Positions 23,579 through 32,768 of a stretch of 40,768 nt of DNA are shown here, piece by piece. The notes beneath the pieces were generated by a model. It was not told the DNA's origin. It ran no database searches and was given only the letters and a program-made list of their open reading frames with translations. The position numbers and the translations under genes were made by a program. Source of the DNA: SHLQ01 sp964445255 (lineage in GTDB: Bacteria > Actinomycetota > Acidimicrobiia > Acidimicrobiales > SHLQ01); contig CAYUKM010000007.1 in the NCBI GenBank assembly GCA_964445255.1, positions 1 through 40,768 of the forward strand, in the 5' to 3' direction. The first letter of the stretch is position 1. Every line of letters begins with the position of its first letter.

Positions 23579-23834
23579 GAGTTAACGTTCCTTCAGTCGG
23601 TTGTCATCAAACAAAGACGATGCATCTCGTCGCGCCTATAAGCACGACTCAACCAAGAAACGGTACCAGTCCGTAACCAAACCGCAACAATCGGACATAA
23701 GTGACGGTTGTCCCCAACAACAACTCCTCTGCGCCTGGCGCTGGCCTACGTAGCGAGTCGCCTGGTTACGAGAGCACCCACAGCACTAGGGTCGGGTCGG
23801 CGGTCCAGTGGCCGGCGAGTCCGAAGGGGACACC

Positions 23835-25004
23835 ATGCACGAAGCGGTAATCGTCGACGCTGTCCGAACGCCTGCGGGCCGTCGGAACGGCATGTTGAAA
23901 GACTGGCATCCGGCCGACCTTCTGGCCCATGTCCTCAAGGCGCTCGAAGAACGTAACGGCATCGACCCCGCAATCGTCGACGATGTGATCACTGGATGTG
24001 TCATGCAGGTCGGCGAGCAATCGCTCAACGTCGGCCGCAACGCGGTCCTGGCCGCTGGTTGGCCGGAGTCGGTTCCCGCCACCACCGTCGACCGACAATG
24101 TGGTTCGAGCCAACAGGCCATCCACTTCGCAGCCCAAGGCGTTATGGCCGGTGCGTATGACGTGGTGATCGCCGCCGGTGTAGAAGGGATGACCCGCACC
24201 CCGATGGGGGCAACCATCGTGAAGGATCTCGGGTTCCCGTTCCCGCAGTCGATGCAGGATCGCTACAGCGACACTGGCCTGCCTCCTCAGGGCATCGGCG
24301 CAGACATGATCGCCGACGAGTACGACATCTCTCGGGAGGACCTCGACCTCTACGCCGCTGAGAGCCAACGTCGCGCTGCCCAGGCCACCGAAGAAGGGCG
24401 GTTCGAGAACGAGGTTGTTCCGGTACCGATCACCATCGATGGTAAAAGCACCGAGATGACCAAAGACGAAGGCATCCGTGAGGGCACGACCCCAGAGGTC
24501 CTCTCCAACTTGAAGCCTGCATTCACCGAGGACGGCAAGATCACCGCAGGCAACGCCAGCCAGATCTCCGACGGCGCCGCGGCGCTGTTGATCATGAGCC
24601 GGGAGAAAGCCGAGGAACTCGGCCTCAAGCCTCGTGCCGCGTTCCGGCAATTCGCGCTCGCCGGGACCGACCCGGTCACCATGTTGAAAGGCCCGATTCC
24701 GGTCACCGAGAAGTTGTTCGACAGGGCCGATATCAGCATCGACGACGTCGACCTGTTTGAGATCAACGAAGCCTTCGCGTCAGTAGTTCTCGCATGGCAG
24801 AAGGAAACCGGCGTCGACCTCGACAAGGTGAACGTAAACGGGGGCGCTATCGCGCTCGGTCACCCGCTCGGCTGCTCGGGTGCCAAGCTCATGACCACCT
24901 TGGTTAACGAACTCGAGCGCACCGACGGCCGGTACGGCTTCCAAGCCATGTGCGAGGGCGGTGGCCTCGCCAACGGAACACTGATCGAGCGTCTACCTTC
25001 GTGA
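23835..25004 (+). CDS. Thiolase (acetyl-CoA acetyltransferase/3-ketoacyl-CoA thiolase)
   Basis: 389 residues from ATG 23835 with AAGGGG upstream. The active-site residues of a degradative or biosynthetic thiolase are present: acyl-accepting Cys89 (DRQCGSSQQAIHF), NEAFASV, His343 in GGAIALGHPLGCSGA, and Cys373 in CEGGGLANG (the second residue is Glu where many thiolases have Ile/Val). It either cleaves 3-ketoacyl-CoA or condenses acetyl-CoA; the sequence alone does not decide. The long LTADGKITAGNASQISDGAAA-like segment marks the family's lid region. It overlaps the next gene by four bases (GTGA), so a shared transcript is expected. Confidence 0.9.
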   Translation: MHEAVIVDAVRTPAGRRNGMLKDWHPADLLAHVLKALEERNGIDPAIVDDVITGCVMQVGEQSLNVGRNAVLAAGWPESVPATTVDRQCGSSQQAIHFAAQGVMAGAYDVVIAAGVEGMTRTPMGATIVKDLGFPFPQSMQDRYSDTGLPPQGIGADMIADEYDISREDLDLYAAESQRRAAQATEEGRFENEVVPVPITIDGKSTEMTKDEGIREGTTPEVLSNLKPAFTEDGKITAGNASQISDGAAALLIMSREKAEELGLKPRAAFRQFALAGTDPVTMLKGPIPVTEKLFDRADISIDDVDLFEINEAFASVVLAWQKETGVDLDKVNVNGGAIALGHPLGCSGAKLMTTLVNELERTDGRYGFQAMCEGGGLANGTLIERLPS

Positions 25005-25621
25005 TTATCTACATCCACGTGCCCAAAACCGGCGGCACGAGCATTCGGATGGCTGCCGCCGAACACTTCGGTGAGGCGGCCATGCTCTACGACTACGGCC
25101 CCGACGCGCCCCGCACCTCCCCCATCGTGCGGGAGCTCTTCTACGAGGCCGAGCAACCCGAGCGACTCGTGGAGTGGATTCACAACAACGGCATCGAGTT
25201 CATCTCTGGACACTTCCGGATGAACCGCTACCCCACCCTCCTACCTGAGGCCGACCTCATTACATGGGTCCGCGACCCGGTCGGCCGTGCGGTTTCTCAA
25301 CATCAGCACCGGACGCGGTCGCTCGGCGAGAAGCGTCCGCTCGCCGAATGGGCAGAGAAGAAGCGGTGGCGAAACCTGATCACTCGCCAGACCGGCGTAG
25401 ACCCAGATCGGTTCCAGGTGATCGGTGTACTCGAACGCCATGGGGAAAGTGTCGAGCTACTCAACGCAAAGATGGGACTCGCTCTGCAACCTCGCCACGA
25501 CAACACCGGTGACAGCCCGGAGCTACTCGACGATGAGCTCCGGTCACGAATCCAGGCACTCAACGAGACCGACTACGCCTTCGTCGAATCGGCGAAGCGG
25601 CGCCTAAATCAGGCTTCGTAG
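25001..25621 (+). CDS. Sulfotransferase-family protein
   Basis: 206 residues from GTG 25001, whose last bases overlap the thiolase stop (GTGA). The N-terminal strand and loop IIYIHVPKTGGTSIRMA is the 5'-phosphosulfate-binding motif of PAPS-dependent sulfotransferases. LITWVRDPVGRAVSQHQH supplies the second (3'-phosphate) motif with Arg-Asp-Pro-x-x-Arg-x-x-Ser. The remaining helical C-terminus is typical in size for the small bacterial members. It would transfer sulfuryl groups to an unknown acceptor (carbohydrate, lipid or small molecule). No sulfate-activation genes are nearby. It is convergent with the response regulator gene. Confidence 0.82.
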   Translation: MIIYIHVPKTGGTSIRMAAAEHFGEAAMLYDYGPDAPRTSPIVRELFYEAEQPERLVEWIHNNGIEFISGHFRMNRYPTLLPEADLITWVRDPVGRAVSQHQHRTRSLGEKRPLAEWAEKKRWRNLITRQTGVDPDRFQVIGVLERHGESVELLNAKMGLALQPRHDNTGDSPELLDDELRSRIQALNETDYAFVESAKRRLNQAS

Positions 25622-25633
25622 CCCCCACGATGG

Positions 25634-26062
25634 CTACTCGTATGGGAGGTGGGCCAGCCCCAACCAGAACTCCTCAATATGACCAACGAGGGTGTCGAGG
25701 TCGGCCAGCCGGGCGGGCTTGGTCACAAACGCATTCGCGCCTGCAGCGTATAGCTCTGTTACCTCGCGCTGATACGACGAGCTCGTAAGAACGATGACCA
25801 CGAGATTTGGGTACACCTCTCCGTTACGCAACTCCGAGAGGATCTCAAGACCGGTCATCTCTGGGAGGTTGAGGTCGAGCAGTACCACATCGGGCGGCTC
25901 GTTTCGCGCTGCCGAATCTCGCAAGTACTCAAGCAGCGCCGGACCCGACGAGCAGTCGACAACTTCAAAGTCCAAGCGGCCACGCTCGAATGCCTTCTTC
26001 ATGAAAAGGACGTCGGACACTTCATCCTCCACCAACACGATCCGTGCCGGACGGTCACGCAT
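25634..26062 (-). CDS. Single-domain response regulator
   Basis: 142 residues, only a receiver domain. Acidic residues are in VLVEDE (Glu12-Asp13-Glu14), the phospho-acceptor Asp63 is in VVLLDLNLPEMTGLEIL, Thr93 is in VLTSSS and Lys115 in VTKPAR. No output domain follows, so it acts by protein contact, phosphotransfer or as a sink, as in the Rcp1/CheY-like group. Its ATG overlaps the kinase stop codon by 8 nt (ATGCGTGA), making the kinase its expected partner. Confidence 0.9.
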   Translation of the reverse strand: MRDRPARIVLVEDEVSDVLFMKKAFERGRLDFEVVDCSSGPALLEYLRDSAARNEPPDVVLLDLNLPEMTGLEILSELRNGEVYPNLVVIVLTSSSYQREVTELYAAGANAFVTKPARLADLDTLVGHIEEFWLGLAHLPYE

Positions 26063-28001
26063 CTACTAGTCCCGGTTCTCGTCCATCTGAGCTGGGCGGA
26101 TCCGACGGCTCGATCGGCAGCTTCACGACGACCGTCGTGCCGGCATCAACCGACGACTCAAGTTCGATCGAGCCATCGTGGATTTCCGCAAGCTTCTTGA
26201 CGAGCGCCAACCCAACTCCACTACCGGGCTCTTCATCGGTTAGCCGGTTGAACAGGCGGAAGGCTGCATCGTGGTTCTCCGGCGCAATGCCCACCCCATT
26301 ATCTTGAACATGAATGTTGAGAAACCCATCAGCTTCTGCGGAGGAAATGGTCACCCTCGGCCCTCGATCGGGGTGACGGTACTTGAGGGAGTTGCCAATA
26401 AGGTTCTGGAAAATGCGGGCCATGCTGATCGGGTCGACTGCAGCCTGGCCGAGATGGTCCAACTCGATCGCACCATCGAGTTCGGTGACCAACTCGTCAA
26501 AATCCTCGATAACCGACTCCGCGATCGGGGTAAGCGGCACCGCCTCGACGACGGGTTCTGATGTGGTCGCGCGCGCATGCTCCAACAAATTGTCCATCGT
26601 CAGACACATCCGCTCGTAGCCATCGACGATTCGTCGGGCGTAGTCAGTCACCTCCTCGGGAGGCACATCGTCTTCAGCTTCGCGCAGAATGAGCTCCGCG
26701 TAGCCACCGATGGCTCGAAGCGGCGTACGCAGGTCGTGTGCGGTGGCATACGCGTACTCCTCAAGGTCGGCGTTAGACCGGGCAAGTTCATCGACGGTCC
26801 GAGCAAGGTGTTCCCGGGCGGCGTCTCGCTCGTTCGCGCGGTCAACAGCAGTGCCGAGAGCGGTCTCCACAAGCGCCTGCTCGCGACGGTACCGGTTGTT
26901 AACGATCAGACCACCGAATGCAAGAAGCAGCACAGACGCCAGGCCACCCAAAGCAGCGATCGACCGAGTGGTCAGTTGTTCACCTCGGACCCGCTCGAGG
27001 AAGTCATCGTCGGGTGCGGTCACAGCGACAACCCAGTCGCGGTTGTTCGCGAGTGACGTTACGGCGAATTGGTAGTCGACCCCGTCGACGGTGCCACTGG
27101 TGAACTCGTTGATCTCTTCGCCGTCGACCTCTCCGACAAGGTCCGAGACAAAGCTGACCGGGGGTTCGCCCAAGTCCGATGCCCGGGCAAGCCTGTCCGA
27201 ATCGATGAGTTGCGAACGGTCCTGGTAGGCAACCACGTTGAGTTCGCGATCAAGGATGAACGACTCTCCGTTGGGTGAGGCTCGTCGCTCGCCCATAAAC
27301 GTCGATAGCGCATCAAGACGGATATCGATGCCAATAACGACTTCTCTGCCATCCTCAAGCGAGACCGCTTGGGCCCGAGTCACCCCCGGTAGGCCACTGC
27401 TGAAGAACACATAGGGAGCGGTCCAGACACCGGAACCGTCAGCCTCAACAGCGAGGTCAAACCACGGCCTGGTGCGGGGATCGTACTGATCATTTGGATC
27501 AACCGATGAGGCCAGCACAATCGCCGTTGCGTCATGCTCGATGTTGTTGACCGTACGAGTACCGTCTGCCGTGACGATGATGTCCTTGGTGTCGTAGCCG
27601 CCAATGTCATTGCGAACCACGTAGGTGAACGAGCCATTGTTTCGCCCTACGAAAATTCCATCGAAGGATTCGTTGACCCGCAACACCTCGAAGAAGAGCT
27701 CGTCGACCGCCAGACCGATCTCGTCGTCGAGATTTCCCTTTTCGAGCAACCGAGCCAATTCCTCCGCAGACCGCTCGGCTGGGGCGAGGAAACTCTCCGT
27801 ATTGGCGACGGTCTCGTTGGAGACAGCCCCAATAACCTCGCGCATGTCCTCGACGATTGCTTCCTCGCTGGTCAACCGGAAGGTGAGCACAACGCTCAGC
27901 AGCAAGATCAAAACGGAGACAACCGTGCCGATACCGAAGAGCAAACGGCCAACAGAGCGACGTCCGGCTTGTCCTGTAACTCCGCCGCTGTGCTTAGCCA
28001 T
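26055..28001 (-). CDS. Membrane histidine kinase with Cache-type sensor domain
   Basis: About 648 residues from ATG 28001 (GGGGGCC upstream); a longer open frame to 28097 would overlap the upstream gene more. TM1 is at about residues 19-41. An extracytoplasmic dCache-like region (~45-335) has segments such as PRTRPWFDLAVE and REVVIGIDIRLDALS. TM2 is near 340-365 (SIAALGGLASVLLLAFGGLI). A linker coiled coil and HisKA follow (AYATAHDLRTPLRAIGGY, His near residue 422), then HATPase_c with the N-box (NLIGNSLKYRHP), DNGVGI and GSGVGLALVKK. All catalytic boxes are present. The ligand is unknown, though Cache domains commonly sense small organic molecules. It overlaps both neighbours by 8 nt each. 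Confidence 0.9.
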   Translation of the reverse strand: MAKHSGGVTGQAGRRSVGRLLFGIGTVVSVLILLLSVVLTFRLTSEEAIVEDMREVIGAVSNETVANTESFLAPAERSAEELARLLEKGNLDDEIGLAVDELFFEVLRVNESFDGIFVGRNNGSFTYVVRNDIGGYDTKDIIVTADGTRTVNNIEHDATAIVLASSVDPNDQYDPRTRPWFDLAVEADGSGVWTAPYVFFSSGLPGVTRAQAVSLEDGREVVIGIDIRLDALSTFMGERRASPNGESFILDRELNVVAYQDRSQLIDSDRLARASDLGEPPVSFVSDLVGEVDGEEINEFTSGTVDGVDYQFAVTSLANNRDWVVAVTAPDDDFLERVRGEQLTTRSIAALGGLASVLLLAFGGLIVNNRYRREQALVETALGTAVDRANERDAAREHLARTVDELARSNADLEEYAYATAHDLRTPLRAIGGYAELILREAEDDVPPEEVTDYARRIVDGYERMCLTMDNLLEHARATTSEPVVEAVPLTPIAESVIEDFDELVTELDGAIELDHLGQAAVDPISMARIFQNLIGNSLKYRHPDRGPRVTISSAEADGFLNIHVQDNGVGIAPENHDAAFRLFNRLTDEEPGSGVGLALVKKLAEIHDGSIELESSVDAGTTVVVKLPIEPSDPPSSDGREPGLVDA

Positions 28002-28281
28002 CTCGATTGGCCCCCGGAAGCGAACCAAACTGCACGAGCCGATCCGTTGCCTCATTGGAAAGCTTCGATAGTTGCATAGAGATATCGCGCAGTGCATCGG
28101 GGTCTAACCCATTGGAGCCCAGCGCTTCCTCTAGGAGGTCTGCGAGGATCGCGATGCCTCGAACGGGAGACGCCAGCGCGTGTTTGATCTCGGAACGAAG
28201 CTGAGCTTCGAGCAGCTCGCGGTCTGCTGATTCTCCGGGGTCTGTTGGTTCTGTGCCAAGTGACAATTTCCCGCCAATCAT
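27994..28281 (-). CDS. Stand-alone HisKA/DHp-like protein
   Basis: 95 residues, first gene of the three-gene signalling operon. After an acidic N-terminus (~20 residues) come two predicted helices. The first contains HALASPVRGIAILADLL (His34), which aligns with HDLRTPLRAI in the adjacent kinase: His, Leu+2, Pro+5, Arg+7 and Ile+9 are all kept. The residue after the histidine is Ala rather than the usual Asp/Glu, which in kinases is needed for phosphoryl transfer by the ATPase domain. There is no ATPase domain. It could be a phosphotransfer intermediary, a dimerisation modulator or an antagonist of the kinase. Its stop overlaps the kinase start by 8 nt (ATGGCTAA). No strong ribosome-binding site is seen. 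Confidence 0.65.
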   Translation of the reverse strand: MIGGKLSLGTEPTDPGESADRELLEAQLRSEIKHALASPVRGIAILADLLEEALGSNGLDPDALRDISMQLSKLSNEATDRLVQFGSLPGANRDG

Positions 28282-28383
28282 GTCTCAAGATTAGCGTCTC
28301 CGGAGAGTGTGCTAACGACACCCCTGTTGCGCCTGCCATTATTCGACATCAACGGCGAGACAAGATGTGGCTAAGATGTCGAC

Positions 28384-28980
28384 GTGACAGAGCCAATAAT
28401 CCTCGTTCGACACGGTGAAACTAAGTGGAGTCGTAATGGCCAACACACCGGTCGAACTGACATAGACCTAACGGACCGAGGGCGCGAAGAGGCCGCGATG
28501 GTTGCGCCGACCCTTCAGGGGTGGGGCTTTAAGCACGTGTTCTCTTCACCACTCTCCCGAGCACTCGATACCGCCAAGCTGGCAACGAACGACAGCGACC
28601 AGATCATCGTTGACGACGTGTTCCTGGAATGGGACTACGGCCCATACGAGGGTCGCACCAACAAGGAAATCCTCGAAGCCGAACCGGGCTGGTCGAAATG
28701 GGAGTCCCCGATGGAGGGCGGCGAAACCGCCCATGACGTCGGCGTCCGTGCCGACCAGGCCATCGAGCAACTCATCACAGCATCCGGCGACGGGCCAGTC
28801 ATGCTCTTCGCACACGGCCACTTCCTAGCCATCCTGATCGCTCGGTGGTTGGGCTTCGACGCCACCGCAGGCAAACGTTTCATAATGCAGACCGCAACGG
28901 TCAGCCAATTGGGCACCAAACGAGGCGACCAAGTCCTCAAAACCTTGAACCACCGCTGCGGACAGGTGCTCGCGCCCTAG
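28384..28980 (+). CDS. Histidine phosphatase-family (phosphoglycerate mutase-like) protein
   Basis: 198 residues from GTG 28384. ILVRHGETKWSRNGQHTGR (RHG with catalytic His10) and LFAHGHFLAILIARWLG (second histidine) frame the active site; VFSSPLSRALDTAKLA and EWDYGPYEGRTNKEI complete the family pattern. It is a cytoplasmic phosphatase or mutase; the EGR-x-x-x-E segment is more typical of broad-specificity phosphatases than of 2,3-bisphosphoglycerate-dependent mutase. It is followed by 172 bp containing a -10-like CATAAT near 29052, probably the promoter region of oleA. Confidence 0.85.
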   Translation: MTEPIILVRHGETKWSRNGQHTGRTDIDLTDRGREEAAMVAPTLQGWGFKHVFSSPLSRALDTAKLATNDSDQIIVDDVFLEWDYGPYEGRTNKEILEAEPGWSKWESPMEGGETAHDVGVRADQAIEQLITASGDGPVMLFAHGHFLAILIARWLGFDATAGKRFIMQTATVSQLGTKRGDQVLKTLNHRCGQVLAP

Positions 28981-29152
28981 GCACTGACGAAAACCGACGT
29001 GATAGATGGGAAACACTCCCGCAGAAACCACGTTTTTCTAGGAAATGGACGCATAATCATCGGACACGTGAAACCACCCGAGACATTCGCCCACTTTCGA
29101 ATCGGGTCCACTGGGCCTCACGTGCAAGAATCAGTCGCTACGAGAGGCTCAA

Positions 29153-30178
29153 ATGACCGGTAACAACCACTTCACCTTCAACGACGTCGGCATTGTGTCG
29201 TTGGCGGCCGTTGATGCCGACGAAGTGGTTACCTCTGCGAGCATCGACGAACGCCTCGCACCCTTCTACTCTCGCAACGATGCCGAGCCCGGTCTCCTCG
29301 AATCACTCGCGGGCATCCGCGAACGGCGCATGTGGCCAGAAGGCGTGTCGTTCATGGCAGCGGCAGCGAAGGCCGGAGAGCAGGCCCTTATCGGTGCGGG
29401 CATCGACCGCCAGCGCGTTGGGCTGATGATCGACTCAAGTGTGTGCCGCCAACACCTTGAGCCGTCGAGTGCGGTCGCGGTCCATGACATGCTCGGGCTT
29501 CCTTCAAATTGTCTGAATTTCGATCTCTCGAACGCCTGCCTCGGCTTCCTCAACGGCATGCACGTCGCAGGCACCATGCTCGAAGCCCGGCAGATCGATT
29601 ACGCACTTATCGTCGACGGCGAGGACGTCCGCCAGATACTCGACACCACCATCGACAAGCTGAACGGCCCCGACGCCCAAATCGGCGACCTGTTTGCCAA
29701 CTTCGCCACCCTGACCCTGGGCGGCGGCTCGGCGGCGATGGTGCTCGGGCGCCACAGCGAGAACCCCGGCAGTCACCTGTTCAAGGGCGGCTTCTTCCGC
29801 GCTGCGACGCAGTACAACCACTTGTGCATCGGCTCTCTCGACGGCATGAATACCGATACCCGCGGCCTTCTCGAAGCGGGCAACGAGACCGCCAAGTTGG
29901 CGTGGGATCATGCCGGCGACATGAAGGAGGGTTGGTACGACATGGCTCACTACGTCATGCACCAAGTCTCTGAGGTCCACACCCAAGCCATCATCGACAC
30001 CCTCGGCATCGAAAGCGATCGAGTGGCTCGAAGCTTCATCAACTACGGCAACATCGGCCCGGCGGCGATCCCAGTAACCCTCAGTAGTCTTCAACCGAGT
30101 CTCGTCCCCGGCGACGGCATCATGTTGATGGGTATGGGCTCCGGCCTGAACACCGCCTTCTTCGAACTGCAGTGGTGA
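29153..30178 (+). CDS. oleA: OleA, thiolase-fold acyl-CoA condensing enzyme
   Basis: 341 residues of the FabH/OleA branch. Catalytic Cys129 lies in NACLGFLNG, with Glu103 in HLEPSSA, His270 in YVMHQVSEVH and Asn300 in NYGNIGPAAIP. The spacings equal those of the characterised Xanthomonas OleA set Cys143, Glu117, His285 and Asn315 to within a residue; the Glu separates OleA from FabH. It condenses two long-chain acyl-CoAs head-to-head to a beta-keto acid, the first step to very-long-chain olefins. Start ATG with GAGAGG upstream. It overlaps oleBC. Confidence 0.88.
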   Translation: MTGNNHFTFNDVGIVSLAAVDADEVVTSASIDERLAPFYSRNDAEPGLLESLAGIRERRMWPEGVSFMAAAAKAGEQALIGAGIDRQRVGLMIDSSVCRQHLEPSSAVAVHDMLGLPSNCLNFDLSNACLGFLNGMHVAGTMLEARQIDYALIVDGEDVRQILDTTIDKLNGPDAQIGDLFANFATLTLGGGSAAMVLGRHSENPGSHLFKGGFFRAATQYNHLCIGSLDGMNTDTRGLLEAGNETAKLAWDHAGDMKEGWYDMAHYVMHQVSEVHTQAIIDTLGIESDRVARSFINYGNIGPAAIPVTLSSLQPSLVPGDGIMLMGMGSGLNTAFFELQW

Positions 30179-32766
30179 CCGCGGGGTCCGTCGAACCGGC
30201 CCGGCTGCCCCCTCCTAATCTCGACGCGCTCGACCCAAACTGGTCCCGACTCGTAACCGCGCAATGCGCCGACGGCGGACGAACCTTCCACGTGCTCGAC
30301 TCGGCTCCGGACGCCTACCCATCGATGCCCACCGTCCTCTGCGTGCATGGCAACCCGAGTTGGTCATACCTCTGGCGGCGACTCTTCGCCCGCGAATCGA
30401 CCTTTCGTTTCGTCGCCCCCGATCACATCGACATGGGCTTCTCCGAACGAACCGGAACGGTCCGCCGACTCGCCGACCGCATTTCGGATCTGACCGCCCT
30501 CACGAATGCCATGGGAATCTCCGGGCCGGTCATCATCTTGGCCCACGACTGGGGTGGCCCAATCTCGTTGGGGTGGGCCTTGGCTCACCGCGAACAACTC
30601 GGCGGCGTGATCCTGGCCAACACCGCGGTTCATCAACCCGAGGGGGCGTCTGCGCCGACCATCATTCGCACCGCACGCAAGCCCGGGATCCTGAAGCAGG
30701 CCACGGTGAGTTCCACCGCCTTTATCACCGGGGCATTCGAGATGTCGAGGCCACGTACGCCACCAGAAATCCGCAGGGGATTCCTCGCCCCGTACGACCG
30801 GCCTGAACGGCGAGCAGCTATCCAGACCTTCGTCGAAGACATCCCCCTAGAGGACGACCACCCGAGTCGCGCCACCCTCGACGACATCGCCAAGCGACTC
30901 GGTGAGTTAGGTGACGTGCCGTCTCTGTTGTTGTGGGGCGCCAAGGACCCGGTGTTCTCCGACCTCTACCTGCACGACCTCGAAGCTCGTTTGCCTCATG
31001 CCGACGTGCATCGGTTCCCAAATGCAGGTCACTTCGTTTCCGAGGATGCACCGGTACACGAGGCGGCAGCGGCATGGCTCGACAACCTGTCCGCACCTAA
31101 CCACACCGAGATCATCGATCCATCGCCGACCGAACTGCTCGACGCATTGGCCGACCCGAACCGCGCCGAAGTCACCGCAATCGTCGAGATGACCGGTGAG
31201 GGCGCGTCGATCTCCTTCGCCGAGTTCTCGAAGAGGGTCGATGAGACCGCTGCGGGGTTGCTCGGCACCGGCGTGCAGCAGGGCGAACGAGTCGCCGTCA
31301 TGATTCCACCGGGCATCGACCTCGCGGTCGTCGTCTACGGCGCGTGGCGCGCAGGTGCGGTGGCCGTTCTGGTCGACGGCGCCCTCAGCCCACCGCAGAT
31401 GACGGCCGCTCTTCGTTCGGCGAACCCGAAGTGGCTGGTCGGCATCAACCGAGCACTCGCCGCTGGCCGAGCGCTGCGCTGGCCTGGTACTCCCATCTCT
31501 CCCGCTCCCCTGTCGAGTGCGCAACAGCGTGCGCTCGGAACCTCGGTCGACCTGCAAGGCTTGGCATCACATCACGGCAACGCTGCACTGCCAGCGTTGC
31601 CCACCAAAGGCGATGACGCAGCGGTCGTGTTCACCTCCGGCTCTACCGGTCCGTCGAAGGGTGTGCGCTATACCCACGGCCAGATCGCGGCGCAACGAGA
31701 CAAGATGCGAGCGCAATATTCGATCAGCGACGACGACCGTCTCGTTGCCGCCTTCGCCCCGTTCGCTCTGTACGGCCCCATGCTCGGCATCACCTCAGTC
31801 GTTCCCGACATGGACGTCAGCGCTCCGTCCACCCTCGACGCGGCAAGCTTCGCCTCGGCGGTCGCTGCGGTCGACGCGACCATGGTGTTTGCCTCCCCCG
31901 CTGCTCTCGAGAACATCATCCGAACCAAACACGAGATCACACCATCGAAACGAATGTCGCTCGATGTGATACGCCTTCTGCTCAGCGCCGGAGCGCCCGT
32001 GCGGGTCTCGCTGCTACAAGCCATGCGCGACGTCACGCCCAACGCCATCGCCCACACCCCTTATGGCATGACCGAAGTCCTACCCGTGGCAAGTATCAGC
32101 CTCCCCGAGCTGGAGTCGATCGGCACCGGTGACGGCGTGTGCGTTGGGCGACCGCTCCCCGGCGTTGAGGTCCAACTCGAACCGATCTCGAACGACGGCC
32201 TCGGCGAGCTTGTTGTCCGCGCCGATCATATGCGAACCGGCTACGACCGACTCTGGTTCACTACCCATCAGGCCGGACGACCTGATGCAGGGTGGCACGC
32301 AACTGGCGACATTGGCCGGATCGACGAGGCCGGCCTGTTGTGGGTCTCGGGCCGCGCGGCGCACATGATGTCTGTCCCATCCGGCGCAGGGAGCGCAGGC
32401 CTCGGCCCGGTCGGAGTCGAGAAAGTCGTCGAACAAGTCGATGGCATCTACATGGCTACCGCGGTTGGCATCGATGGCACGCAAACCCTCGGGCAGAAGG
32501 TGGCCATCGTTGTGCAGCTCGAAGAACCGTCCGGGTCACCGAAGCACTGCGACCTCCCGACCACCGATGCAGTCCGAGCCGCGGTCGCCGAATGGTCGAC
32601 CACGATTGAACAACGTCACGGCGCCACCCGAGAGATCGACATTGTCGCTGTGCTCGAGGTACCGAAGCTGCCCGTCGACCGCAGGCACAACTCCAAGATC
32701 GACCGCACCCGCGTCGCCGAATGGGCGAATCGGGTGCTGGCCGGCGGAAGTCTGAAGGGACTGTAG
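30172..32766 (+). CDS. OleBC fusion: beta-lactone decarboxylase plus beta-lactone synthetase
   Basis: 864 residues starting at GTG 30172 (or GTG 30175), inside the end of oleA. Residues ~40-310 are an alpha/beta hydrolase of the haloalkane-dehalogenase group: VLCVHGNPSWSYLWRR, nucleophile Asp126 in LAHDWGGPISLGW, and the late histidine in NAGHFVSEDAP. This is OleB, which decarboxylates a cis-beta-lactone to the alkene. Residues ~320-860 are an AMP-binding-fold enzyme with P-loop VVFTSGSTGPSKGVRYTHG (about residue 485) and TPYGMTEVLPVAS; this is OleC, which makes the beta-lactone from the beta-hydroxy acid using ATP. Such B-C fusions are known in actinobacterial ole clusters. Both active sites look complete. 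Confidence 0.88.
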   Translation: MVTAGSVEPARLPPPNLDALDPNWSRLVTAQCADGGRTFHVLDSAPDAYPSMPTVLCVHGNPSWSYLWRRLFARESTFRFVAPDHIDMGFSERTGTVRRLADRISDLTALTNAMGISGPVIILAHDWGGPISLGWALAHREQLGGVILANTAVHQPEGASAPTIIRTARKPGILKQATVSSTAFITGAFEMSRPRTPPEIRRGFLAPYDRPERRAAIQTFVEDIPLEDDHPSRATLDDIAKRLGELGDVPSLLLWGAKDPVFSDLYLHDLEARLPHADVHRFPNAGHFVSEDAPVHEAAAAWLDNLSAPNHTEIIDPSPTELLDALADPNRAEVTAIVEMTGEGASISFAEFSKRVDETAAGLLGTGVQQGERVAVMIPPGIDLAVVVYGAWRAGAVAVLVDGALSPPQMTAALRSANPKWLVGINRALAAGRALRWPGTPISPAPLSSAQQRALGTSVDLQGLASHHGNAALPALPTKGDDAAVVFTSGSTGPSKGVRYTHGQIAAQRDKMRAQYSISDDDRLVAAFAPFALYGPMLGITSVVPDMDVSAPSTLDAASFASAVAAVDATMVFASPAALENIIRTKHEITPSKRMSLDVIRLLLSAGAPVRVSLLQAMRDVTPNAIAHTPYGMTEVLPVASISLPELESIGTGDGVCVGRPLPGVEVQLEPISNDGLGELVVRADHMRTGYDRLWFTTHQAGRPDAGWHATGDIGRIDEAGLLWVSGRAAHMMSVPSGAGSAGLGPVGVEKVVEQVDGIYMATAVGIDGTQTLGQKVAIVVQLEEPSGSPKHCDLPTTDAVRAAVAEWSTTIEQRHGATREIDIVAVLEVPKLPVDRRHNSKIDRTRVAEWANRVLAGGSLKGL

Positions 32767-32768
32767 GA

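Noticed and set aside
22874..23585. Two long plus-strand open frames (about 233 residues each) opposite the RTX repeats
   Set aside because: They mirror the repetitive GGxGxD codons of the real minus-strand gene, have monotonous Ala/Val or Ser/Pro composition and no ribosome-binding site.
23579..23834. c-di-AMP (ydaO) riboswitch upstream of the RTX-Rpf gene
   Set aside because: Such riboswitches precede many actinobacterial rpf genes, but I could not find the conserved core on the minus strand in this 256-bp gap.
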